Assembly (NCBI GenBank): GCA_023391415.1
Contig: JAEWAY010000033.1
Location: 124,001 to 188,000, forward strand
Length of the DNA stretch: 64,000 nucleotides
Direction of reading: 5' to 3'
Source of the DNA: Bacteroidota bacterium
Lineage (GTDB): Bacteria > Bacteroidota > Bacteroidia > Cytophagales > Cytophagaceae
Positions 1-7,882 of this stretch are shown one piece after another. Within the stretch, counting starts at the first letter, position 1. Each line of letters opens with the position of its first letter. A program made the position numbers and the translations under genes. The notes under the pieces were generated by a model. It was given only the letters and a program-made list of their open reading frames with translations, was not told the origin of the DNA and ran no database searches.

Positions 1-105
1 GCGGATATATATCCGGCGCTCGCGCTGGGCGCGGGACCATCAGGAGAACCGGAGCTTTTACTAATCGATCTGATCACCGCCCCCCGTCCGGAAGATGTTT
101 TATAA
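1..105 (+). CDS. C-terminal fragment of an unidentified protein
   Basis: The first reading frame is open from the window edge and closes with TAA at 103-105, giving the last 34 residues of a protein that starts outside the window. The visible part contains ALALGAGPSGEPELLLIDL and ends PRPEDVL. It is too short to assign a family. It lies 61 bp upstream of, and in the same direction as, the amidotransferase gene. That it is a real gene tail is inferred from the open frame and its position only. Confidence 0.4.
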   Translation, partial: ADIYPALALGAGPSGEPELLLIDLITAPRPEDVL

Positions 106-166
106 ACTCTTTCTTTGACAACTGCCGATTCCCGCGTACATTTATGGGTTTTATTCCATACTCCAT

Positions 167-859
167 ATGAACATTCATTTTTTTCAACACGTTTCTTTCG
201 AAGGCTTGGGAATCTTTGAAGACTGGGCGAAAAAACCAGGAAACGGGCTGACAAGTACTCGTTTTTACGAAGACCAGAAACTTCCTTTTGTTGACATATG
301 CGACCTGCTTATCGTCATGGGAGGCCCCATGAGCATACATGACGAAGACCGTCATACCTGGCTGATCAGGGAAAAAAAATTTATAGAACAGGCTCTTTCA
401 AGAGGAAAAAAGATATTGGGTATCTGTCTGGGCGCGCAATTGCTGGCGGACGTACTTGGCGCCAGAGTATATAAAAACCGGGAAAAGGAGATAGGCTGGT
501 TTCCTGTACAAAAATATCCGGAAGCCTCCAACCATAAGCTCCTCGAGTCTTTTGACGCGGAAGAGCGTGTTTTTCACTGGCATGGCGAAACCTTTGACCT
601 GCCGGCAGACTCCCTCCCTCTTTTCAAAAGCGCGGGCTGCGATCATCAGGGCTTTCTGTACAAAGATCAGGCGCTGGGGCTGCAATTTCATCCGGAAATC
701 ACCAAGGAGGGTATAGAAAATCTGATTGAAAATCGCGGGGGAGAACTCTCCGAACAGGGACCATTTATCCAGAACAAAAACGCGCTCATTCATCCATTCG
801 ATATTCGCCGCGGCAACACGCTGGCGCTGGATCTGATAAACCGCTTTATCTCTTTATGA
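167..859 (+). CDS. class I glutamine amidotransferase (GMP synthase-type domain, stand-alone)
   Basis: A 230-residue free-standing class I (triad) glutamine amidotransferase domain. The nucleophile elbow GICLGAQ places the catalytic cysteine at Cys87, and FHPE gives His175 and Glu177, so the triad is complete. It resembles the glutaminase part of GMP synthase (the LIVMGGPMS stretch near residue 50 is typical), but there is no ATP-pyrophosphatase domain, so it is not GuaA. Family members release ammonia from glutamine or act as gamma-glutamyl peptidases; the acceptor here cannot be read from sequence. Its TGA overlaps the ATG of the next gene (ATGA), so the two are probably co-translated. Confidence 0.85.
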   Translation: MNIHFFQHVSFEGLGIFEDWAKKPGNGLTSTRFYEDQKLPFVDICDLLIVMGGPMSIHDEDRHTWLIREKKFIEQALSRGKKILGICLGAQLLADVLGARVYKNREKEIGWFPVQKYPEASNHKLLESFDAEERVFHWHGETFDLPADSLPLFKSAGCDHQGFLYKDQALGLQFHPEITKEGIENLIENRGGELSEQGPFIQNKNALIHPFDIRRGNTLALDLINRFISL

Positions 860-1392
860 AAAAACGAAAAGGCGGTCGGCTTATTCCGCTGTTTCTGCTG
901 CTGATCGCCACCCTTTCGCTCTGCTATGAGCGCTACCAGGCGCGGGATCATATAGAGCCTAACGCCAGTGTAATCAATGTAAGCGATGGAGATACGTTCC
1001 GGGCGATCATGGAAGGAGAGGAAAAAAGGATTCGCCTGAGCGATATCGACTGTCCCGAGAGAGGGCAGGACTTTGGTAGTAAGGCCCGAAGATACGCCCA
1101 TGAACGGCTCATGGGAAAACAAATCCATATACGCGTAGACGGCACAGATCAGTATGGCCGGATCCTGGGTACGGTGATACTGGAAGATGGCGTCAATCTA
1201 AATGAAGATCTGGTAAAAAACGGCCTGGCCTGGCGTTACCTATACTCATCCAACCAGCGGATCTCAGACTATGAACAAGAAGCCAGAGCGGAGAAAAAAG
1301 GCTTGTGGTCTCTCAAAGAACCTATGGCGCCATGGGAATTCCGGAAAAACAAACGTTTCAAAAACACGCGGGAGAAACACGTCAAAAGATAA
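856..1392 (+). CDS. thermonuclease-family (SNase-like) secreted or membrane-anchored nuclease
   Basis: A 178-residue protein with an N-terminal hydrophobic segment (about residues 9-23) that looks like a signal peptide or anchor, followed by a staphylococcal-nuclease OB fold. Key residues are present: DGDTF at 44-48 for calcium binding, Arg60 and Glu68 eight residues apart in the RLSDIDCPE stretch, and Arg102 in YGR, matching Arg35, Glu43 and Arg87 of the S. aureus enzyme. Family members cut DNA and RNA in a Ca2+-dependent way, here probably outside the cytoplasm. The start overlaps the previous stop by 4 bp, and the 3' end overlaps the convergent LysE gene by 11 bp. Confidence 0.87.
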   Translation: MKKRKGGRLIPLFLLLIATLSLCYERYQARDHIEPNASVINVSDGDTFRAIMEGEEKRIRLSDIDCPERGQDFGSKARRYAHERLMGKQIHIRVDGTDQYGRILGTVILEDGVNLNEDLVKNGLAWRYLYSSNQRISDYEQEARAEKKGLWSLKEPMAPWEFRKNKRFKNTREKHVKR

Positions 1393-2002
1393 GCTTGACC
1401 GCCTGAAAAACAGCCAAACCCATAAATAGACAGCCAATCGCTTTGTTCATATTGAACCTGGCGAGATTAAATTTTTTGTCAAGCTTATCGCTCCCGATTA
1501 CTACAAGCGCTAACAGCAAACTTGTTCCGATAATGATACCCAATACAAAAAAATTGAGCAGGGTCGAATCGTTTTTAATCCAGTTGTTACTGAGCATATA
1601 GGTTCCGTAAGCCACCCAGAAAGGAATTTGCAGAGGATTGACCAGCCCTATCAGGATTCCTTTCAAAAAAACACTTTTGATATTGCCTCCGGCTTTGGGT
1701 TTATTAACGGATCTGGGCTTTTTATTGAAACTATACAGACTCAGAATCACAAAAGCCGGAATAGCCACAAGCTGAATATACCATTCCACATCCCGGTTCG
1801 CGAGCAAAAAGGCGCTGAAGCGGATCGCGATATAGCTATATACCAATTCGACCAATGTAGCGCCTGACGCGAAAATCAATCCGGCTCTGACACCTCTGTC
1901 AACGGTAGTCTGCAAAACAGACAAATTGACACTCCCCAAAGGAATCGAACCAATAAAACTCACGACCATACCGATCAGAAAATGCCAGACAATCGCCTCC
2001 AT
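1382..2002 (-). CDS. LysE/RhtB-family amino-acid exporter
   Basis: A 206-residue inner-membrane protein with about six hydrophobic segments. The N-terminal part carries the family-type IPLGSVNLSVLQTTVDRGVR stretch with a conserved PG/PL turn, and the protein has the usual LysE length of about 200-210 residues. LysE-type proteins export amino acids or related small metabolites; substrate cannot be predicted. It is a single gene on the minus strand whose 3' end overlaps that of the nuclease gene. The start is an ATG at 2000-2002 with no competing upstream start nearby. Confidence 0.8.
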   Translation of the reverse strand: MEAIVWHFLIGMVVSFIGSIPLGSVNLSVLQTTVDRGVRAGLIFASGATLVELVYSYIAIRFSAFLLANRDVEWYIQLVAIPAFVILSLYSFNKKPRSVNKPKAGGNIKSVFLKGILIGLVNPLQIPFWVAYGTYMLSNNWIKNDSTLLNFFVLGIIIGTSLLLALVVIGSDKLDKKFNLARFNMNKAIGCLFMGLAVFQAVKLIF

Positions 2003-2149
2003 TACGCTATATTAAATCGTTTTCCCGCGTTAAAAACAAAAGAACGGAAGCGAAATTAATGAAATTTTAATTTAAAGAATGATAGAGGAACTTATTTCGG
2101 TCGTTCAGGAAAACACGCTTTCAGAAAGGCGATGATGAGAAGCCCCGGA

Positions 2150-2896
2150 TCACCATCCCATGTCGGTCACAATCTCCTCGTATAGAGGATGCTCTCGTAT
2201 AATATTCATAATAGTAGCTGGTTTCATATAGCGTTCTCGTCCTGTCTTTTCCATATTTTGCAAATCTTCAACCGAAAAATCATAAATCCCGGAGTAGGAT
2301 CTGATGATCATATGATCCCTCACCGCGTTGCTCCAGGCCAATAGCTGAAAACCAAGCCCGTGATCAATCGTCTTACGATCAGTCTCAAATTCAAAATGGT
2401 CAATCCACCGGGACGACAGATTGCCCCAGGAGACTCGTAACAAACCGAGGGTTCCGCGTTGGGAGAAATCAACCACATGGGTAAGCTCATGTCCCAATAC
2501 CCCTACCTGCGCGTCGAGATTCAATCTGGAAAACTCGATATGCTTAAGGTACTTTTCAGTGTCTTTGCTAATAATAATCAGATAGGTTCGGTTATGAGGC
2601 TGCTTGAATAAGGCGCTAAAAAACTCCGGCCTTGTCAGCAATGGGCTCTTTTTGTCCCTGACGACAAATCGGATACATATGTCTTTAAGTTCCGGATAGT
2701 AACTAAGAGCTATCAGCGCGGGTTTCTCATATTGAGGCGGAATTTCCTTGTACCTGCCGTATTGCCGCTTCAGCAAGTCAAAGTCGACTGTCTCGACGTA
2801 GTCATCCAGCGAAAGTCGGATTCGCTGCTGAGCCAGACCCGCTTCGGGAATATGAAGACTCATGACAATCAGACACACTATCCGGCAAAGATTCAT
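2150..2896 (-). CDS. secreted HExxH metallopeptidase-like protein
   Basis: About 248 residues. I place the start at the ATG ending at 2896, because the frame upstream runs into the glycine-rich tail of the TPM gene and this Met is followed by a good signal peptide (MNLCRIVCLIVMSLH, cleavage near AGLAQQ). An ATG at 2920 is the alternative. The mature part contains GHELTHVVDF, an HExxH zinc-binding motif, followed about 30 residues later by HFEFETDRKTIDHG, whose acidic residues could supply the third ligand. It looks like a periplasmic or outer-membrane zinc metalloprotease, but I do not recognise the family. It lies 88 bp downstream of the TPM gene in the same direction. Confidence 0.6.
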   Translation of the reverse strand: MNLCRIVCLIVMSLHIPEAGLAQQRIRLSLDDYVETVDFDLLKRQYGRYKEIPPQYEKPALIALSYYPELKDICIRFVVRDKKSPLLTRPEFFSALFKQPHNRTYLIIISKDTEKYLKHIEFSRLNLDAQVGVLGHELTHVVDFSQRGTLGLLRVSWGNLSSRWIDHFEFETDRKTIDHGLGFQLLAWSNAVRDHMIIRSYSGIYDFSVEDLQNMEKTGRERYMKPATIMNIIREHPLYEEIVTDMGW

Positions 2897-2984
2897 ATTG
2901 TTTAAAGAAATATGTAACATATACCGGAACTTTTCAAAAAATGTTATGCCATTATAGCGCTCAAAAAAGGCAATACCAGTAGCC

Positions 2985-3734
2985 TTACCAGCTACCTCCC
3001 GCTCCGCCTCCGCCAAACCCGCCGCCCCCGAAGCCGCCAAAACCACCCCCTCCGGAGGAGCGACCGCCCCCAAAGCCCCCTCCGAAACCACCATAATAGC
3101 CACCGCGATGATAGCCTCTGCCTGAATAAGTCGTATGGTTGCCTCCGCCTCCACTATTCCTGTTGAGCCAGGAAAACAATATCAGCACCAGTATTACCAG
3201 CAATACGACCAGCAAGCTGCCTCCCTTATCTCGTTTGCCCGGCGCGGCTTCAAACTCACCCGAAGCGGCCAGCATAAGGGCGGAAGTAGCTTTGTCGAGC
3301 CCCCGGAAATAATCTTCTCTTTTAAACTCCGGGGCGATAACCTGGTCAATAATCGTCTTGGCCACGGCGTCCGGAATAGAACTTTCCATACCATAACCCG
3401 TAGCGATCCAGACCCTTCGATCGTCGACCGCTACATACAGCAGCACCCCATTATCCTTATCCTTCTGCCCTATCGCCCATTTTTCGGCTACCCGCTCCGC
3501 GTAGTCCGAATAATCGTAATCGCCCGGAACCTTCTTCTCGATCAGAATCGCGATCTGCGTTGAAGTAGTGTCTTCATAAGTGAGCAGCTTCCGTTCCAAA
3601 AAATGAACCTGGTCCGGATGCAAGATTCCGGCCATGTCCGACACCAGCCTGCGAGGCTTGTCAGGCAGATCGTCTTTCGCGACCGCTATAAAAAAAACGT
3701 GATAAAGAAAGAAGAATAGAAAGAAACGCTTCAT
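2985..3734 (-). CDS. TPM-domain (YgcG-type) membrane protein with glycine-rich tail
   Basis: A 249-residue protein: signal peptide (residues 1-19), TPM domain (about 25-160, with the typical LVSDMAGIL and DNGVLLYVAVDDRRVWI stretches), one transmembrane helix (about 174-190), then a tail of Gly/Ser/Tyr repeats ending GGGGAGGSW. This is the classic arrangement of YgcG-like proteins, which sit in the membrane next to LemA. Described roles of TPM domains include photosystem repair in plants and envelope functions in bacteria; the bacterial role is poorly defined. It is the third gene of a lemA-TPM-TPM run, 9 bp after the preceding TPM gene. Confidence 0.85.
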   Translation of the reverse strand: MKRFFLFFFLYHVFFIAVAKDDLPDKPRRLVSDMAGILHPDQVHFLERKLLTYEDTTSTQIAILIEKKVPGDYDYSDYAERVAEKWAIGQKDKDNGVLLYVAVDDRRVWIATGYGMESSIPDAVAKTIIDQVIAPEFKREDYFRGLDKATSALMLAASGEFEAAPGKRDKGGSLLVVLLVILVLILFSWLNRNSGGGGNHTTYSGRGYHRGGYYGGFGGGFGGGRSSGGGGFGGFGGGGFGGGGAGGSW

Positions 3735-3743
3735 GGATTTGGT

Positions 3744-4181
3744 TTAGTTAGGACCAAAGGATATATCATCCGGCAATTCATTAATGTCGTCGTCCGAATA
3801 AGGAAAATGTTTTTTCAGGGCCACGCCCGCTTTCAGTATTCCTTCGCGAAGGCCTTGAGAAAATTCACCCTGGCGAAAAAGCGACAACATATGTTCCTTG
3901 ATCGCGTCCCAAAAATTTTCAGGGACGACTTCGTCAATTCCCTTGTCCCCCAGGATCGCGAACTTATGGTCATCCACCGCCAGATAAAATAAAACGCCAT
4001 TTTTCAGTTCGGTCTTATGCATACCCAGCTTTTCAAAGACTTTGACAGCCCTATCGAGCACGGGTCCCTTGCACCCGCGCTCGATATGAACCCGAATCTC
4101 TCCGGAAGTATTCAGTTCCGCCTCCTTGATCGAATCGACAATCGTCTTTTTTTCCTGTTCGGTAAAAAATTCTTTCGCCAT
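3744..4181 (-). CDS. TPM-domain protein, soluble paralogue
   Basis: A 145-residue protein consisting of little more than one TPM domain, without a signal peptide or membrane segment. Motifs match its neighbour: EIRVHIERGC near residue 30 and NGVLFYLAVDDHKFAILGDKG in the middle. The C-terminus is acidic (SDDDINELPDD). It lies between lemA (20 bp upstream) and the membrane TPM gene (9 bp downstream), so the three probably form one transcript. That a soluble and an anchored TPM protein act together with LemA is inferred from this context. Confidence 0.83.
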   Translation of the reverse strand: MAKEFFTEQEKKTIVDSIKEAELNTSGEIRVHIERGCKGPVLDRAVKVFEKLGMHKTELKNGVLFYLAVDDHKFAILGDKGIDEVVPENFWDAIKEHMLSLFRQGEFSQGLREGILKAGVALKKHFPYSDDDINELPDDISFGPN

Positions 4182-4201
4182 AGCCTAAATTCGTTTTGAC
4201 G

Positions 4202-4789
4202 TTAAAACTCAACGGTAGGAGCTACATCGGCGCCATTCGCCGCCTCAAAATATGGCTTGGCGGTAAAACCAAACCAGCCCGCGTATATCACCGTGGGGAA
4301 TCTCCGGATCATGGAGTTATATTCCTTTACCGTATCGTTGTATTTCCTGCGCTCTACGGAGATACGATTTTCAGTACCCTCAAGCTGGGCCTGCAGATTC
4401 ATAAAGTTCTGATTCGCTTTTAGATCCGGGTAGTTTTCAGTAAGCATCATCAGCCTGTTCAATGCTCCTGAAAGCCCTTCCTGAGCTCTTTCAAAGCGTT
4501 TGATATTTTCTTCCGTAAGGTTTTCGGCGTTGAGCGTGATCCTGGTCGCCTGCGCCCTGGCCTGCACCACCCCTTCCAACGTCTGCTTTTCATGATTCGC
4601 GTATCCTTTGACCGTATTGACCAGATTGGGTATAAGGTCGGCTCTCCGCTGATAAGCGTTCTCCACATTGGCCCACTGTCCCGCCACGCTTTCCTGCAAG
4701 TTGACGGCCCTGTTATATCCACAGGAACTCAAGCCCGCCGACAATACTATCAACAACAAATACAAGAACTGTTTTCTCATATGCTCCAT
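4202..4789 (-). CDS. lemA: LemA-family lipoprotein
   Basis: A 195-residue LemA protein. The N-terminus has a lipoprotein signal (hydrophobic stretch then LSSCGYN, acylated Cys expected). The body contains the family signature QWANVENAYQRRADLIPNLV and long helices, and ends with FPTVIYAGWFGFTAKPYFEA. LemA proteins are helical, membrane-attached and of uncertain function, usually encoded with TPM proteins as here. A second in-frame ATG three codons in (4780) is equally good as a start. A TTACTTTG element at 4827-4834 on the minus strand resembles the Bacteroidota -7 box with one mismatch. Confidence 0.9.
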   Translation of the reverse strand: MEHMRKQFLYLLLIVLSAGLSSCGYNRAVNLQESVAGQWANVENAYQRRADLIPNLVNTVKGYANHEKQTLEGVVQARAQATRITLNAENLTEENIKRFERAQEGLSGALNRLMMLTENYPDLKANQNFMNLQAQLEGTENRISVERRKYNDTVKEYNSMIRRFPTVIYAGWFGFTAKPYFEAANGADVAPTVEF

Positions 4790-4914
4790 TCGTTTGATTA
4801 AGGTTTGATAAGCTTTAATGATTTGACAAAGTAACGCAATAAATGTACCGAACGCGAAAAACGAAGATTTTCTTTTTGTTCTTTTTGTGAATTAAACATA
4901 AATTAACATGAAAT

Positions 4915-5835
4915 ATGAGCAAGAAATTAATTTTCGGAATTCAACGTTACCTCTACCTCAGGGACGAAATCGTCCGGTTGGGAGACTTTGAAAAAGGCGA
5001 GGTCGAAGTAAAGTACTTTCCCGATGGAGAGCGCTATCAGCGCGTCGTCACTCCTTCGTCCGGCAACGACGTGATTCTGGTTGGCGGTACAGTTTCAGAC
5101 AACGATACTCTGGAGCTATACGACCTGGCCTGCGCTCTTGTAAAATATGGCGCCCGCTCCCTGACACTGGTCATACCTTATTACGGGTACTCCACCATGG
5201 AACGCTCCACAATACCCGGAGAGGTAATTACCGCCAAAACCCGGGCCCGCATTATTTCCGTCATCCCGAAGTCCAGCCTGGGCAACAAAGTGCTCTTTCT
5301 GGACCTGCACTCTGAAGGCATACCCCAATATCTTGAAGGCGACCTGAGACATATACACCTGTACGCCAAATCACTTATAATAGATTCTGTCCGGGAACTT
5401 GCCGGAAACACGCCCTTTGTGCTCGCCTGCACGGACGCGGGGCGCGCGAAGTGGGTAGAGTCACTGGCCAACGATCTGGGAGTAAACGGCGCGTTTGTAT
5501 TCAAACGGCGACTGAGCGGAGACCAGACCGAGGTCATCTCCATCTCGGCCGACGTAAAAGACAGGTACGTCATCATCTACGACGACATGATTCGTACGGG
5601 AGGCTCTCTGATCAACGCGGCCAAGGCGTACAGGGAGGCCGGAGCTCTCTGTGTGGCGGCGATCACTACCCATGGACTTTTTACAAACGACGCGGTCCGG
5701 CGTATCAGGAACTCGGGCCTGTTCACCAAACTGATTTGCACAGATAGCCACCCCAACGCCATACAACTACAGGACGACTTTCTGGAAGTCCGCTCCATAG
5801 CTCCCTTATTGGCGCGCAAACTGAACGAACTATAA
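4915..5835 (+). CDS. ribose-phosphate pyrophosphokinase homologue with altered ATP loop
   Basis: A 306-residue member of the PRPP synthetase family, which transfers pyrophosphate from ATP to ribose 5-phosphate. Seen: FPDGER (35-40), His132 in FLDLHSEG, the flexible-loop residues Lys197 and Arg199 in FKRRL, and the ribose-phosphate loop YDDMIRTGGS (222-231). The segment that in E. coli Prs reads YARQDR, whose Arg and Gln contact ATP, is YSTMER here (92-97), so the nucleotide site differs from the housekeeping enzyme. It is followed 7 bp later by a Nudix/winged-helix gene, a pairing linked to NAD or ADP-ribose metabolism in other bacteria. It may be a specialised Prs rather than the essential one. 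Confidence 0.8.
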   Translation: MSKKLIFGIQRYLYLRDEIVRLGDFEKGEVEVKYFPDGERYQRVVTPSSGNDVILVGGTVSDNDTLELYDLACALVKYGARSLTLVIPYYGYSTMERSTIPGEVITAKTRARIISVIPKSSLGNKVLFLDLHSEGIPQYLEGDLRHIHLYAKSLIIDSVRELAGNTPFVLACTDAGRAKWVESLANDLGVNGAFVFKRRLSGDQTEVISISADVKDRYVIIYDDMIRTGGSLINAAKAYREAGALCVAAITTHGLFTNDAVRRIRNSGLFTKLICTDSHPNAIQLQDDFLEVRSIAPLLARKLNEL

Positions 5836-5842
5836 GATTTTC

Positions 5843-6538
5843 ATGTATACCTATCCATACCCCAGACCATCCGTTACCAGCGACCTGATCGTATTCGCTC
5901 CGCGGGAGAGCCAGCTATATACACTGCTGATCCGCAGAAAGAATCCTCCCTACCAAGACTCCTGGGCCATACCGGGCGGTTTTCTGAATGAAGACGAAAC
6001 GACCGATCGTTGCGCCGTACGCGAACTGGAAGAGGAAACCGGTGTCCGAGTATCTGATCCGCGGCTGATCGGAATATTCAGCGATCCGGCCAGAGACCCG
6101 AGAGGCAGAGTCATATCCGCCGCGTACTACGCGCTGACAAGGATCGACGGGCACGCTCCCCGGGCAAACGACGACGCGGCGGAAGTAAAATGGTTTCCTA
6201 TTGATCAACCGCCTTCTCTCGCGTTTGACCATAAACAGATGCTATCATCGGCCATCGACAAACTACGGGAACACGCTTTTTACAATCCCATAGGGATATC
6301 CATATTACCCGAGTATTTTGATTTTAGTGAACTTCAAGCCATATACGAAGCGATCTTCGGTAAACGAATCGTGGCGAGAACGCTGAAAAGAAAATTACGA
6401 AAATATAATTTCGTTGTAAAAGGTACGGAAAGCGCTCATTCTCCCAAAAACGTCTCCCGCTTTTTCCGATTTGACCCAACAGCCTATGAATACTATTGCA
6501 AGAACCCTTTCTTTCTGGATCTGAATGAAAAAGAATAA
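5843..6538 (+). CDS. Nudix hydrolase domain plus winged-helix DNA-binding domain (NrtR-like)
   Basis: A 231-residue protein with an N-terminal Nudix domain (about 10-140) and a C-terminal winged-helix region (about 150-220) of the type seen in NrtR, the NAD-metabolism regulator, and in the Bacteroides arabinose regulator AraR. The Nudix box is intact: G46, E52, then RELEEETG at 60-67, so hydrolysis of ADP-ribose or a related compound is possible. The LPEYFDFSELQAIYEAIFGK stretch matches the NrtR C-terminal consensus. It sits directly after the variant PRPP synthetase, which it probably regulates or works with. I found no convincing operator upstream. It overlaps the next small gene by 14 bp. 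Confidence 0.85.
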   Translation: MYTYPYPRPSVTSDLIVFAPRESQLYTLLIRRKNPPYQDSWAIPGGFLNEDETTDRCAVRELEEETGVRVSDPRLIGIFSDPARDPRGRVISAAYYALTRIDGHAPRANDDAAEVKWFPIDQPPSLAFDHKQMLSSAIDKLREHAFYNPIGISILPEYFDFSELQAIYEAIFGKRIVARTLKRKLRKYNFVVKGTESAHSPKNVSRFFRFDPTAYEYYCKNPFFLDLNEKE

Positions 6539-6668
6539 AATTTTTCTTATCGTCGCTATCCTTTTTGTGGCGATTATTATCGCGTTTACCATACATATGT
6601 CCAGCGTGACCACAAAGCCCTGGGACAAAAAGACCAATAATATCCCCGGCAAATATAAAGTACAATAA
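6525..6668 (+). CDS. 47-residue single-pass membrane protein
   Basis: A short ORF starting with ATG at 6525, inside the end of the Nudix gene in another frame, and ending with TAA at 6666-6668. The protein has a basic start (MKKNK), one hydrophobic helix (about residues 6-23, FLIVAILFVAIIIAFTI) and a polar tail ending NIPGKYKVQ. The positive-inside layout and overlap with the upstream gene suggest translational coupling. I do not recognise the family. It fills the gap exactly up to the convergent MoxR gene at 6678, which supports it being real. Confidence 0.6.
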   Translation: MKKNKIFLIVAILFVAIIIAFTIHMSSVTTKPWDKKTNNIPGKYKVQ

Positions 6669-6677
6669 GACTATCTT

Positions 6678-7631
6678 CTACTGGGCGATATTGATACGCC
6701 TGAGAATCGTATCGATCAGGGTACGAGGCGTAACTCCCTCGGCGGAGGCTTCATAACTTAAAATAATCCGGTGGTTTAGCACATCGAAGGCGATCTCTTT
6801 GATATCTTCCGGCAACACATAGTCCCTGCCATGCATATAGGCGACCGCCTTGGCCGCGAGGTTCAGATGTATACTGGCTCTTGGCGAAGCTCCGTACTGA
6901 ATATAGGCCGCTTCTTCCTGCATACCATAAGCTACTGGTTCCCTGGTAGCGAACACGATCTCAATAATATATTTCTCAAGCGACTCGGAAATGGTCACGT
7001 TGTTTATTTCCTGTCGGATCGCGAATATGTCTTCCTTGCCAAGGATCGGCTCTATCCTGTTTTCATGCGCCATATCCGACATGCGCCTCATTACTTCCAG
7101 CTCTTCCTGTCTGGACAGATATCCCACATATACTTTCATCATGAAACGATCCATCTGGGCTTCCGGCAAGGGATAGGTACCTTCCTGGTCGACGGGATTT
7201 TGCGTAGCCATTACCAAAAAAGGCCGGTCTATCCTATAGGTCTCATCGCCGATGGAAACCTGCTTTTCCTGCATCGCCTCCAGAAGCGCCGACTGCACCT
7301 TGGCCGGAGAGCGATTGATCTCGTCGGCCAGGATAATATTGGCGAAAATAGGCCCTTTCTTTACTTCAAACAGGCCCTTGGCCTGATTATAGATCATCGT
7401 TCCGATCACATCGGCCGGAAGCAGGTCCGGGGTAAACTGAATACGGCGAAACTCCAGTCTCAGCGCTTTAGCCAGAGAGTTTATTGTAAGTGTCTTGGCA
7501 AGTCCGGGCACGCCCTCCAGCAGGATATGTCCATTGGTAAACAATCCTACAAGCAAGCGGCTGACCATGTAGCGCTGCCCAATGACAACCTTCCCAACTT
7601 CATTTAAAACGGCTTCTATTCTTGGGTTCAT
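6678..7631 (-). CDS. MoxR-family AAA+ ATPase
   Basis: About 317 residues from the ATG at 7631; an ATG at 7670 would add 13 residues that look unlike the family. Walker A is GVPGLAKT, Walker B is IILADEINRSPAKVQSALLEAM (20 residues or fewer are diagnostic here: LADEIN), and sensor 1 is MATQNPVDQEGTYPLPEAQ. The C-terminal lid (ASPRASIHL) is typical. MoxR ATPases act as chaperones, usually for von Willebrand A or DUF58 proteins encoded next door. No such partner is present on either side here, only the 47-residue membrane protein (convergent) and DUF4301 (divergent). Confidence 0.9.
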   Translation of the reverse strand: MNPRIEAVLNEVGKVVIGQRYMVSRLLVGLFTNGHILLEGVPGLAKTLTINSLAKALRLEFRRIQFTPDLLPADVIGTMIYNQAKGLFEVKKGPIFANIILADEINRSPAKVQSALLEAMQEKQVSIGDETYRIDRPFLVMATQNPVDQEGTYPLPEAQMDRFMMKVYVGYLSRQEELEVMRRMSDMAHENRIEPILGKEDIFAIRQEINNVTISESLEKYIIEIVFATREPVAYGMQEEAAYIQYGASPRASIHLNLAAKAVAYMHGRDYVLPEDIKEIAFDVLNHRIILSYEASAEGVTPRTLIDTILRRINIAQ

Positions 7632-7882
7632 AGTTATGTATAGCCTGTGATACCAGACAGTTTTTCGCAAGATTTAGATTTCAGCGCCCTAGTTTCCGCA
7701 ATTTTACAATTATTTCAAAATGGAAAGGCAACCTGTCAAAACTTTAATCCGTATATTGGCTTTTTCAGCGGCGTTTCCGCGCGCGTAAAAAAGTTAAAAA
7801 TAACCCAAACACCCTTTTTCAATTTCGGTTAAGGAAGAACCAAAAACCTATTGCTAATTTTTTATAAAAATTTCCTTTTATC

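Noticed and set aside
2897..3154. Longer frame of the metallopeptidase, giving a 334-residue protein with an Ala/Gly/Glu-rich N-terminus
   Set aside because: The added part is the antisense-free alternative frame of the glycine-rich TPM tail; low-complexity codons create the open frame, and a good signal peptide starts only at 2896.
3135..3563. Plus-strand 142-residue frame opposite the TPM gene
   Set aside because: It is entirely antisense to a well-supported gene and has no family features.
4915..6668. Complete phage-type NAD reconstitution (NARP1/NARP2) operon
   Set aside because: There is a Prs-type and a Nudix gene but no nicotinamide-ADP-ribose transferase, NadV or NMNAT, and no phage genes nearby.
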